From NCBI RefSeq assembly GCF_003254705.1, contig NZ_QFYR01000003.1, positions 372,001 through 436,000 on the forward strand: a DNA stretch of 64,000 nucleotides, written 5' to 3'. The translations under genes and the position numbers were made by a program. A model generated the notes under the pieces. The model saw only the letters and a program-made list of their open reading frames with translations, ran no database searches and was not told the DNA's origin. Shown here piece by piece: positions 28,612 to 36,000 of the stretch. The stretch is from Phenylobacterium deserti (GTDB lineage: Bacteria > Pseudomonadota > Alphaproteobacteria > Caulobacterales > Caulobacteraceae). Every line of letters begins with the position of its first letter. The first letter of the stretch is position 1.

Positions 28612-29909
28612 GGAACCTTCGCCTGCTTCCGCTCGTCGCGACCGCCGCCCTGCTCACCGCTTGCGGCGGGGGTGAAGAGGCGCAGCACTACGGCCCGAAC
28701 CCCACTCTGCCGGAACCGGAGCGTGGGCTCCTGCCCAGCATGAAGATCTCCGAGCCGGGCCCGTGGGGCCAGCAGCGCCCCCTCGTGCCGGCCGGCTACA
28801 CGGTCACGGCGATCGCCACCAACCTGGCGATCCCGCGGCAGACCCTGGTGCTGCCCAACGGCGACATCCTGGTGGCGGAAGGCCGGGGCGGACACGCTCC
28901 AAAGCTGCGCCCGAAGGACATCATCGCCGGGATGATCAAGTCCAAGGGCACCACGTCCGTGAAGAGCGGCAACCGGCTGACCCTGCTGCGCGACGCCAAC
29001 GGCGACGGGGTCTATGAGCTGCGCACCGTGTTCGCCGACAAGCTGGACGCGCCCTACGGGCTCGCGCTGGTGGGCGACCAGCTCTACGTGGCCAACCAGG
29101 GCGCGCTGGTCCGGTTCGCCTATACGCCGGGCCAGACCCAGGCAGGCGCCCCGCCGGTCAAAGTCACGGACCTGCCCAGCCACATCAACCACCACTGGAC
29201 CAAGTCGCTGGCGGCCAGCCCTGACGGCCGGTTCCTGTATGTGGGCATCGGCTCCAACAGCAACATCACTGAGCGCGGCATGCCGGCCGAGGCCGACCGG
29301 GCGATGGTCTGGCAGATCGACGCGGCCAGCGGAGCGCACCGCCCGTTCGCAACCGGCCTGCGCAACCCGACGGCTCTGGCGATCCAGCCGGGCACCGGGC
29401 AGCTGTGGGCGGTGGTCAACGAGCGGGACGAGTTGGGCCCGAACCTGGTGCCCGACTACCTGACCTTTGTCCGCGATGGCGGCTTCTACGGCTGGCCCTA
29501 CAGCTACTGGGGCCAGAACGTGGACAACCGGGTGCGGCCGCAGGATCCGCAAAAGGTCGCCACCGCCATCCGGCCCGACTACAGCCTGGGGGCGCATGTC
29601 GCCGCCCTGGGCGTGGCGTTCTCCAACCCGGCCATGGGCGCAGCCTTCGCCGACGGGGTCTTCGTCGGCGAGCACGGCAGCTGGAACCGCTCGCAGCCGT
29701 CCGGCTACAAGGTGGTGTTCGTGCCGTTCCAGAACGGCCGCCCCGCCGGGCCGCCCAGGGATGTGGTCACCGGGTTTCTGGGCGCCGACGGGAAGGCACG
29801 GGGCCGGCCGGTTGGCGTGACCGTCGATCCGCGCGGCGCCCTTATCGTCGCGGACGACCTGTCCAACACCATCTGGCGCGTGACGCCGCCGAGGCCGGCA
29901 GGCGCCTGA
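28608..29909 (+). CDS. PQQ-dependent sugar dehydrogenase, L-sorbosone dehydrogenase family (lipoprotein)
   Basis: This 433-residue protein begins MRNLRLLPLVATAALLTACGGG, a lipoprotein signal with Cys19. The rest is a six-bladed beta-propeller of the soluble glucose/sorbosone dehydrogenase type, with PYGLALVGDQLYVANQGAL, ATGLRNPTALAIQPGTGQLW and VGEHGSWNRS. Such enzymes oxidise aldoses or sorbosone with PQQ at the periplasmic face. No PQQ biosynthesis genes are in the window. Translation is coupled to the upstream DUF2231 gene. A 13-bp hairpin follows the stop. Confidence 0.9.
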   Translation: MRNLRLLPLVATAALLTACGGGEEAQHYGPNPTLPEPERGLLPSMKISEPGPWGQQRPLVPAGYTVTAIATNLAIPRQTLVLPNGDILVAEGRGGHAPKLRPKDIIAGMIKSKGTTSVKSGNRLTLLRDANGDGVYELRTVFADKLDAPYGLALVGDQLYVANQGALVRFAYTPGQTQAGAPPVKVTDLPSHINHHWTKSLAASPDGRFLYVGIGSNSNITERGMPAEADRAMVWQIDAASGAHRPFATGLRNPTALAIQPGTGQLWAVVNERDELGPNLVPDYLTFVRDGGFYGWPYSYWGQNVDNRVRPQDPQKVATAIRPDYSLGAHVAALGVAFSNPAMGAAFADGVFVGEHGSWNRSQPSGYKVVFVPFQNGRPAGPPRDVVTGFLGADGKARGRPVGVTVDPRGALIVADDLSNTIWRVTPPRPAGA

Positions 29910-29926
29910 CGGGCGCGCCGCAGCGA

Positions 29927-29959
29927 CCTTTCGGAGGCTGCGCACAAGCCTCCGAAAGG
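29927..29959 (+). terminator. Strong hairpin after the dehydrogenase gene (no T-run)
   Basis: A perfect 13-bp stem (29927-29939 with 29947-29959, arms CCTTTCGGAGGCT and AGCCTCCGAAAGG) encloses a 7-nt loop. It starts 18 nt past the dehydrogenase stop. No T-run follows, so it may stabilise the 3' end or be a weak terminator. Confidence 0.55.
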
Positions 29960-29986
29960 GCTCCGAACAACTCTGCATCCGGCGGG

Positions 29987-30018
29987 AACCTTGGCCATGC
30001 ACCCAAGGTTGACCTTGG
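29987..30018. promoter_or_regulatory. Overlapping dyads before the tandem hydrolase gene
   Basis: AACCTTGG (29987-29994) pairs with CCAAGGTT (30003-30010), and that second arm also overlaps CCAAGG-TTGA-CCTTGG (30003-30018). The middle arm can pair with either neighbour, so two alternative hairpins exclude each other. This lies about 30 nt before the likely TTG start and could be an operator or an RNA switch. Confidence 0.4.
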
Positions 30019-30047
30019 CTGTTCGAAGCTTGGCTGGGAGGTGTGCG

Positions 30048-31823
30048 TTGCTGGAAGACCCACAAAGACAGGCGGCCGTGCGGGCTGCTCCGGGCGCGTC
30101 GATGCGATCGGTGATTTTCGATGGCTGCTTCGGCGCCCTGCACCGACCGGCGCCGCACCTGGATCGGGGAGTCGTTGTGGTGCTGTGCCCGCCGGTTGGC
30201 GGTGAAGCGCGGCGGGCCTACCGGCCGCTGTGGCTGCTGGCCGGGATGCTGGTGCGCCAGGGCGTGTCGGTGCTGCGCTACGACCATCCGGGAACAGGCG
30301 ATTCCGCGCCGCTCCCACCGGACGCCGACCAGTGGAGCCATTGGCTGGCGGGCGTGAAGAGCGCGGCCGCCTTTGCGCGCACCGCGACGGGGGCGGCCAA
30401 CCTGGTGCTGGGCGGCCTGCGCCTGGGGGCCAGCCTGGCGGCCGCCGCAGCAGCGGAGGTCCGGCCAGAAGGGCTGTTGCTGCTGGCCCCGATCGTCACG
30501 GGACGGGGCTGGGTCCGTGAGCTGCAGCTGGCGATCCGGGTGACCGGCGGCGAGCCCACCGAACGCCCCGGGCTGGAGCTGGACGGCCTGCACCTGACGG
30601 AGGCCTCGATCCGCAGCCTGCAGAACATGGACCTGCGGGGGCTCAAAGCTCTGGCGCCCCAGGCGCTGGTGGCGACACGGGATGCCGGTGTCGGGCCGCT
30701 GGCCGGGATCGCCGCCAATGTGGAGCACGCCGCGTTCGAAGGCTACGAGGCGCTGTTCCGGGAAGCCCACGTCAACGAGACGCCCGAGGCCCTGTTCGCG
30801 CAGGCGGCCGAATGGGCCGGCGAGAGCTTCCCTCGCCTGCGGCCGGCGCCGGTAGCCCGGGAGACATCCTTGGCAGCCCTGACGGGAGCCGGATGGTGCG
30901 AGCAGCCGGTCGCCTTCGGCCGCGGCCTGCGAGGCGTGCTGTGCCGCCCGACGGGCGAAGCGCGGCAGACGGCGGTGGTGTTCTGCAACACGGGCGCGGA
31001 TCCGCGCGCCGGCATTGGCGACTTCGGCACGGAAGCGGCGCGGCGGCTGGCGGCCAGCGGGGTCACCAGCTTGCGGTTCGACTTCGCGGGGCTGGGCGAA
31101 AGCGACAGTGCGGGTCCGACGTGGCGGAGCCACGTGTTCGAGGACAGCCGGGTCGGTGATCTGCAGGCCGCCGCGGACCTCCTGCGCAGCTGCGGCCACC
31201 CGGAGGTGATGCTGAGCGGCGTCTGCTCGGGCGCCTACCATGCGCTGCAGGCGGCGATGGCGGACAGCCGGCTGGGCAAGGTGCTGCTGGTCAATCCGCG
31301 GCTGGTCTGGCGGGAGGGCTACCGGCTGACCAGCGCCGGACAGACCACGGTGGAGCCGCGGCGCATGCGCCTGCGGAGCCTGGCGAGCTCCAGCGCCTGG
31401 CGCAAACTGCTGAGCGGCCAGGTGGCGGCCGGCAGCGCGGTTCGCCTGCTGACAACCCGCATCACCACCGCCCTAGGTCTCTACCGGCCGACGCCGGAAG
31501 GGCGGCTGGTGCGCGACGGCGTGCGCCGTCTGTCGAGGGCCGGCGGTCAGGTGCAGATCCTGGTGGGCGTGCACGACGAGTACCTGGACGAACTGGAAGG
31601 CAACTTCGGCCGGGCGGGCCGCTGGCTGTCGCGGCGCAAGGGCGTGACGGTCACCTTCCGCGAGGACGTCGACCACGCGCTGTTCTCCCCGCAGAGCCGT
31701 TCGGTGGTGGTCGAGACCATGTTGCGGCTGCTGGGCGCCGGGACGGAGACGCCGCGTCGGCCGGAGCCTGCGATTCGGCCGGCCAGCCTGTCGCCGCAGC
31801 CCGCCGCGGCGCTGGCGACCTAA
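30048..31823 (+). CDS. Tandem alpha/beta-hydrolase fusion protein
   Basis: About 591 residues from a TTG at 30048, placed 6 nt after a textbook GGGAGG; a longer reading from 29997 lacks this. The protein joins two alpha/beta-hydrolase domains. Domain 1 (about 20-260) has VVVVLCPPVGGEARRAYR, LRYDHPGTGDS and the elbow GGLRLGAS, with arginine where the nucleophile would be. Domain 2 (about 290-560) has AVVFCNTGADPRAG, LRFDFAGLGESD, the elbow GVCSGAYH with a serine, and a histidine in DVDHALF. The halves resemble the two hydrolases linked to exosortase-A polysaccharide systems. No exosortase gene is seen here. The C-terminal 40 residues are proline/alanine-rich. Confidence 0.82.
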   Translation: MLEDPQRQAAVRAAPGASMRSVIFDGCFGALHRPAPHLDRGVVVVLCPPVGGEARRAYRPLWLLAGMLVRQGVSVLRYDHPGTGDSAPLPPDADQWSHWLAGVKSAAAFARTATGAANLVLGGLRLGASLAAAAAAEVRPEGLLLLAPIVTGRGWVRELQLAIRVTGGEPTERPGLELDGLHLTEASIRSLQNMDLRGLKALAPQALVATRDAGVGPLAGIAANVEHAAFEGYEALFREAHVNETPEALFAQAAEWAGESFPRLRPAPVARETSLAALTGAGWCEQPVAFGRGLRGVLCRPTGEARQTAVVFCNTGADPRAGIGDFGTEAARRLAASGVTSLRFDFAGLGESDSAGPTWRSHVFEDSRVGDLQAAADLLRSCGHPEVMLSGVCSGAYHALQAAMADSRLGKVLLVNPRLVWREGYRLTSAGQTTVEPRRMRLRSLASSSAWRKLLSGQVAAGSAVRLLTTRITTALGLYRPTPEGRLVRDGVRRLSRAGGQVQILVGVHDEYLDELEGNFGRAGRWLSRRKGVTVTFREDVDHALFSPQSRSVVVETMLRLLGAGTETPRRPEPAIRPASLSPQPAAALAT

Positions 31824-31922
31824 CGCCCCTGCCCTGGCGAGCCGAGCCCAGGCTGGACTTGGGCCGGCTTGCTGAGGCAGGACCTGCGCCCCAGACCTGA
31901 GGCAAGCGCGAGGACAACCGCC

Positions 31923-32105
31923 ATGAGCATCGAGGATCAACCCGGCTACGCGCGCTGGCAGGCCGCGAACGAGGCGCTGCAAAAGGCCGCCGAGCGCCGG
32001 GACAAGGCGTCCGAAGCCGAAAAGGCGGCTGCGCTGCAGAACTACTACCGGGCGCAGGAAGAGTACGACGCCGCCGTCGACGCCCTGGGCCTCGACGGCG
32101 CCTGA
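31923..32105 (+). CDS. Small 60-residue helical protein
   Basis: From the ATG at 31923 (GAGGA upstream) the frame encodes MSIEDQPGYARWQAANEALQ, followed by a continuous charged helix (KAAERRDKASEAEKAAAL) and an acidic C-terminus. It is probably a coiled coil and soluble. No known family is recognised. It converges on dksA, and the terminator between them serves dksA. Confidence 0.62.
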   Translation: MSIEDQPGYARWQAANEALQKAAERRDKASEAEKAAALQNYYRAQEEYDAAVDALGLDGA

Positions 32106-32110
32106 CGCGC

Positions 32111-32137
32111 AAAAGAAAAGGCCCCGCGAGGGGCCTT
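32111..32137 (-). terminator. dksA intrinsic terminator
   Basis: Read on the minus strand, the stem AAGGCCCC/GGGGCCTT (32118-32125 with 32130-32137, 4-nt loop) is followed by TTTTCTTTT. It lies directly after the dksA stop. The plus-strand side has no T-run. Confidence 0.88.
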
Positions 32138-32141
32138 GCAC

Positions 32142-32570
32142 TCAGTCGTCGCGGTGAACGCGTTCGCGGCGCTCGTGCCGCTCCTGGGCTTCCAGGCTCA
32201 GGGTGGCGATCGGACGGGCCTCGAGCCGGGCGACGCCGATCGGCTCGCCGGTCTCTTCGCAGTAGCCGTAGGAGCCATCCTCGATGCGCCGCAGCGCCTC
32301 GTCGATCTTGGAAATCAGCTTGCGCTGCCGATCACGGGTGCGCAGCTCAAGTGCCCGATCCGTTTCCGAAGAGGCCCGGTCGGCCAAGTCCGGATGATTC
32401 TCGGTTTCGCTTTGCAGGTGGGTCAGAGTCTGCTGCGACTCGCGCAGGATCTCTTCTTTCCAGTTCAGGAGCTTCTGCTTGAAATACTCAAGCTGACGCT
32501 CGTTCATGAATTCCTCGTCCTCCGTAGGACGATATTCAGGCTTCTCAGCCAAGACTGTGGCTGCGTTCAT
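32142..32570 (-). CDS. dksA: RNA polymerase-binding transcription factor DksA (degenerate zinc site)
   Basis: This 142-residue DksA/TraR family protein keeps the coiled-coil tip aspartates in DLADRAS (D61, D64) that act in the RNA polymerase secondary channel. The C4 zinc knuckle is reduced to a single cysteine: C104, T107, S125 and A128 stand where four cysteines would be (GYCEETG, then ATLSLEAQ). This one-cysteine form is common in alphaproteobacterial DksA and folds without zinc. It works with ppGpp to control rRNA and stress genes. Its start is 92 nt from the fliX stop on the same strand. Confidence 0.95.
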   Translation of the reverse strand: MNAATVLAEKPEYRPTEDEEFMNERQLEYFKQKLLNWKEEILRESQQTLTHLQSETENHPDLADRASSETDRALELRTRDRQRKLISKIDEALRRIEDGSYGYCEETGEPIGVARLEARPIATLSLEAQERHERRERVHRDD

Positions 32571-32662
32571 GAAAACCTCACGCCCCCTGGGATCCCTGAG
32601 ACACGCGACGGGCTTATAGCAAAGAGAACACTGCTTTCAATGCAGCCGCCGCGGACGGGCGA

Positions 32663-33097
32663 TTACGCCGCACGCGCTCCGTGTTCAAGCTTCGCGATCT
32701 CCACTGCCGCGCGAACTTCGATTTCGTCGAGCACCGCCTCGAGCCTCGGATCGTCCGTGTTCGTGCGTTCTTCGCGGATGGCCCGTTGCAGGCGGTCGAG
32801 CTCGGCGCCCGACAGATCGCCGCCAAGCAGCGCCACCTTCACTTCGTCGAGCACGTCGAGGATGCGGTCGGCGCGCCGCACGGCGCGACGGCGCCGCTCC
32901 AGAGGCCCGCCCACGTCCTGCAGTGCCAGCAGCGCCTCGACGCCCATGACGCCCGCCACCGAGCCGACGCCGCTCGCCTGGGCTGGCCCCGCAGCCCCGC
33001 TTACGGAGGGCAGCTTGAAGCCGCCGCCGGCCGCGCCGGGACGGGCGCCGCGCGCCGCGCCGGCTGCATTCGGACCGCCTGTGCCGCTGACCTTCAT
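32663..33097 (-). CDS. fliX: Flagellar assembly regulator FliX
   Basis: This 144-residue protein matches Caulobacter FliX: start MKVSGTGGPNAAGAARGARP, a glycine/alanine-rich N-terminal third, then the conserved helical part VEALLALQDVGGPLERRRRA and LLGGDLSGAELDRLQRAI. FliX is a membrane-associated regulator that couples early flagellar assembly to the sigma-54 activator FlbD. It is divergent from flgI across a 208-nt region that carries a sigma-54 promoter and a FlbD-like dyad. Confidence 0.93.
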   Translation of the reverse strand: MKVSGTGGPNAAGAARGARPGAAGGGFKLPSVSGAAGPAQASGVGSVAGVMGVEALLALQDVGGPLERRRRAVRRADRILDVLDEVKVALLGGDLSGAELDRLQRAIREERTNTDDPRLEAVLDEIEVRAAVEIAKLEHGARAA

Positions 33098-33167
33098 GGC
33101 TGAGACTCAACTCCTCTCCCAAGCCTAGCCGCAAACTGGCCCGGGCGCGCTTGCGGTATGGTTAATG

Positions 33168-33184
33168 CCGGGCAATTTCTGCCG
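33168..33184. promoter_or_regulatory. Candidate FlbD enhancer (ftr-like dyad)
   Basis: CCGGGCAATTTCTGCCG at 33168-33184 is a near-dyad of the ftr type bound by FlbD in Caulobacter flagellar promoters. It sits about 73 bp upstream of the sigma-54 promoter, a usual enhancer distance, and close to the fliX start, where FlbD can also repress. A TTAAC half-site overlaps its left side on the minus strand. Confidence 0.4.
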
Positions 33185-33256
33185 AGGCCGCTTGGCGCCG
33201 ACACCCCATTGCGCCGCGTGAGTTGAATCTACTCGGCTTTTTGGACGCGGGCCAAT

Positions 33257-33272
33257 TGGCACGGCTGTCGCA
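33257..33272 (+). promoter_or_regulatory. Sigma-54 promoter for flgI
   Basis: TGGCACG-GCTG-TCGCA (33257-33272) differs from the sigma-54 consensus TGGCACG-N4-TTGCA at one position and keeps the GG/GC spacing. The predicted start is near 33283, about 20 nt before the flgI ATG at 33306, which excludes the earlier in-frame GTG at 33279 as a start. Confidence 0.75.
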
Positions 33273-33305
33273 TGGGGCGTGGCGAAAACAGCTGTGCGGT
33301 TAACC

Positions 33306-34415
33306 ATGCTTCGCGCTCTTCGCCTCTTCTCCGTTGCCCTCGTGGCCGCAAGCCTTGCGGCGGCGCCGGCGTTCGCCAAGTCGCGCATCAAGGACATCGT
33401 CGAGTTCGAAGGCGTTCGCGACAACATGCTGGTCGGCTACGGCATCGTGGTCGGGCTGAACGGCACGGGCGATGCGCTGCGCAACGCGCCCATGACCAAG
33501 CAGAGCTTGGAAGCCATGCTGGAGCGCCTGGGCGTCAACACCCGCGACGCGCAGCTGAACACCAAGAACGTGGCGGCGGTGATGGTCACCGCCCGGCTGC
33601 CGGCCTTTGCGGCTTCGGGCTCGTCGGTGGACGTCAGCGTCTCGGCGCTGGGCGATGCCAAGAGCCTGCTGGGCGGCACCCTGCTGGTGACGCCGCTGCT
33701 GGGCGCCGACGGCCAGGCCTATGCGGTGGCCCAGGGCACGGTGCAGACCGGCTCGGTCAGCGCCTCGGGCGCATCGGGCTCCAGCGTCTCCAAGGGCGTG
33801 CCGACGGCTGGCCGCATCGCCAGCGGGGCCCTGGTGGAGCGGGAGATCGGCTTCCAGCTGGCCGCCATGAACCAGCTGCGCATGACCCTGCGCAATCCCG
33901 ACTTCACCACCGCGCGTCGCATCGCCGAGGTGATCAACGGCAAGTTCCCCGGCTCGGCCGCCGCCGACAACCCGACCATCGTCAGCATCCGCCCGCCGGC
34001 CGGCATGGACATGATCAGCTTCGTCTCCACGGTGGAGAACCTGAGCGTCGAGCCCGACGCGCCGGCCAAGGTGGTGATCGACGAAGTCGCCGGGGTGATC
34101 GTGATGGGCGAGGCCGTGCGGGTCTCCACCGTCGCCATCCAGCAGGGCAACCTGACCATCACGGTCCAGGAAAGCCCGGCGGTAAGCCAGCCCGCCCCCT
34201 TCGCCCGCGCCGGCCAGACGGCCGTGGTGCCGCAAAGCGACGTGCAGGTGGACGAGGAGACCGGCCGCCAGTTCGTGACGGTGAGAAACGGGGCCTCGCT
34301 GTCGACCCTGGTCTCCGGCCTGAACGCGTTGGGCGTCACGCCGCGGGACATGATCTCGATCCTGCAGACCATCAAGGCCGCCGGCGCCCTGCAAGCCGAC
34401 ATCGAGGTGATGTGA
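33306..34415 (+). CDS. flgI: Flagellar P-ring protein FlgI
   Basis: This 369-residue protein has a signal peptide ([20 protein letters not shown], cleavage after AFA) and the conserved FlgI sequence: [33 protein letters not shown] and a C-terminal [17 protein letters not shown]. It builds the periplasmic P ring around the flagellar rod. The ATG at 33306 follows a sigma-54 promoter. Its TGA overlaps the ATG of the flgJ-like gene by one base. Confidence 0.97.
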   Translation: MLRALRLFSVALVAASLAAAPAFAKSRIKDIVEFEGVRDNMLVGYGIVVGLNGTGDALRNAPMTKQSLEAMLERLGVNTRDAQLNTKNVAAVMVTARLPAFAASGSSVDVSVSALGDAKSLLGGTLLVTPLLGADGQAYAVAQGTVQTGSVSASGASGSSVSKGVPTAGRIASGALVEREIGFQLAAMNQLRMTLRNPDFTTARRIAEVINGKFPGSAAADNPTIVSIRPPAGMDMISFVSTVENLSVEPDAPAKVVIDEVAGVIVMGEAVRVSTVAIQQGNLTITVQESPAVSQPAPFARAGQTAVVPQSDVQVDEETGRQFVTVRNGASLSTLVSGLNALGVTPRDMISILQTIKAAGALQADIEVM

Positions 34416-34732
34416 TGGACGTCGCGCTGACCCCCATCGCCGTTCAGCCGAACCTGCTGAACCCGCCGGCCAAGACGGATGCGGCCGAGCTCGCCAAGCG
34501 CGGCAAGATTCGCGAGACGGCGCAGAACTTCGAGAGCTCGTTCCTCTCGATCATGATCCAGCAGATGTTCGAGGGCGTGAAGACCTCCGCCCCGTTCGGC
34601 GGCGGGCCCGGCGAGGACATGTTCAAGTCCTTCATGGCCGAGGCCATGGCCAAGCAGATGACCCGGGCCGGCGGCGTCGGCCTGACCGACACCGTCAACC
34701 GTGAAATGCTCAAACTCCAGGGGCTGAAGTAA
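34415..34732 (+). CDS. flgJ: Flagellar rod-binding protein, FlgJ N-terminal type
   Basis: This 105-residue protein corresponds only to the rod-scaffold domain of FlgJ ([20 protein letters not shown], then [13 protein letters not shown]). The muramidase domain of enterobacterial FlgJ is absent, as in most alphaproteobacteria. It helps assemble the rod through peptidoglycan. The start overlaps flgI by one base (TGATG), so translation is coupled. Confidence 0.92.
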   Translation: MDVALTPIAVQPNLLNPPAKTDAAELAKRGKIRETAQNFESSFLSIMIQQMFEGVKTSAPFGGGPGEDMFKSFMAEAMAKQMTRAGGVGLTDTVNREMLKLQGLK

Positions 34733-34733
34733 G

Positions 34734-35183
34734 ATGGCTCTCGTCGTCAACGACGCCGCCGATCGCGTCGATCAGATGATCCTGCTCACCGAGCGGCTCA
34801 CCGAACTGGTGGCCGCGGGCGCCCGCTGCTTCGAAGAGCGCCGGCCGCAGGACGCCATGGCCTTTCACGAGGAAACGGCGCGGCTGGCCAACATCTACCG
34901 GCACGAGTCCACGCGGGTGCGGGCCAACCCCGGCCTGGTGTCGAGCGCGCCGTCCGACCAGCGCCAGAAGCTCATCCGGGCGACCGAGGCCTTCCACGCG
35001 GTGCTGGACCGCCAGGGCCGGGCCATCGATGCGGCCCGCACCGTCACCGAAGGCTTGGTGAAAACCATCGCCGAGGAAGTGGCCAATCAGCGCGAGCAGC
35101 GCAGCGGCTACGGGCCGGGCGCCCTGCCCCCGGCGTCGGCGGCCCGTGGCGCCACTGCCATCACCCTGAACCAGCGGGCCTGA
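34734..35183 (+). CDS. Flagellar-operon helical protein (FlbY/FlgN-like)
   Basis: This 149-residue cytoplasmic protein starts one base after the flgJ stop. It is nearly all helical (ADRVDQMILLTERLTELVAA, then LIRATEAFHAVLDRQGRAID). Its position and helix pattern recall FlbY, a Caulobacter flagellar gene product, and more distantly the FlgN chaperone fold. It probably acts in flagellar assembly, but no specific catalytic or binding motif is visible. Confidence 0.78.
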   Translation: MALVVNDAADRVDQMILLTERLTELVAAGARCFEERRPQDAMAFHEETARLANIYRHESTRVRANPGLVSSAPSDQRQKLIRATEAFHAVLDRQGRAIDAARTVTEGLVKTIAEEVANQREQRSGYGPGALPPASAARGATAITLNQRA

Positions 35184-35251
35184 GGCCACAGCTACGGGTG
35201 AACCTCCCGCGTCCTGCCGAGTTCTGGCCGGACACGCGATGGAGGAAGAGA

Positions 35252-35917
35252 ATGCGCGCACTGGTGGTGCTTGCGGCGGCGGCCGCTGTGTTCGGGACGG
35301 CTCCGGCCCTGGCCCAGACCTCACCCTTCGCCGCCGGCGTAAACCTGGGCACCCCGGGCGTCGGCGCGGAGCTGCAGTATCAGGCGGCGCCAGGACTGGT
35401 GCTGCGCGGCGGCGGCGACTGGCTGAGCTACAGCCGTGACGAGACCTACTCCGACATCCCCTATGACGGGAAGCTGAAGTCCCGCACCGCGGGCCTGTTC
35501 GCCGACTGGCATCCAGGCGGCGGCGCTTTCCTGGTGTCGGCCGGCGCCTACTTCGGAAAGCGCGAGCTGGAGCTCCGCTCCGAGCCGACCGGCAACGTGA
35601 CGGTGGGCGGGCAGACCTTCACGCCTGCGCAGATCGGCCGGCTTGAAGGGGAGGCCAAGCTGTCGGACGTGCAGCCGTTCGTGGGCCTGGGCTTCGACAA
35701 CACCTTCACGAGCGGCGGCGCCTGGGGCTTCAAGGCGCTTGTGGGCGTCTCGTTCAGCGACGACCCGGAAGTCGATCTGCGCGCGGTCGGCGGCGCCTTC
35801 TCAGACCAGCCGGCGGTGCAGGCCGCGGTGGCTCAGGAAGCGGCGGACATTCGCGAGGACGCCAGCGACTACAAATACTACCCGGTTGTGCAGATCGGGG
35901 TGACCCGCCGCTTCTGA
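35252..35917 (+). CDS. Outer-membrane beta-barrel protein
   Basis: This 221-residue protein has a signal peptide (MRALVVLAAAAAVFGTAPA, cleavage after ALA). The mature part has alternating amphipathic strands (GVGAELQYQAAPGLVLRGGG, then GLFADWHPGGGAFLVSAGAY) and ends VVQIGVTRRF, the terminal phenylalanine being typical of outer-membrane barrels. GAGGAAGAGA precedes the ATG. Function unknown; an eight-strand OmpW/OmpA-size barrel fits the length. It lies between the flagellar genes and the OPT transporter. Confidence 0.8.
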   Translation: MRALVVLAAAAAVFGTAPALAQTSPFAAGVNLGTPGVGAELQYQAAPGLVLRGGGDWLSYSRDETYSDIPYDGKLKSRTAGLFADWHPGGGAFLVSAGAYFGKRELELRSEPTGNVTVGGQTFTPAQIGRLEGEAKLSDVQPFVGLGFDNTFTSGGAWGFKALVGVSFSDDPEVDLRAVGGAFSDQPAVQAAVAQEAADIREDASDYKYYPVVQIGVTRRF

Positions 35918-36000
35918 ACACATCCCCGCGGCTTGAGCATCGGCCCGCTTCGGCTCTAACTGGCCGGGTGGGCCGAAGAGCCTATGGGGGAGAGCTTAAG

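Noticed and set aside
28305..31241. A 978-codon open frame on the minus strand
   Set aside because: It is antisense to the dehydrogenase and hydrolase genes, is rich in His/Arg/Gln as GC-rich shadow frames are, and has no domain pattern or ribosome site.
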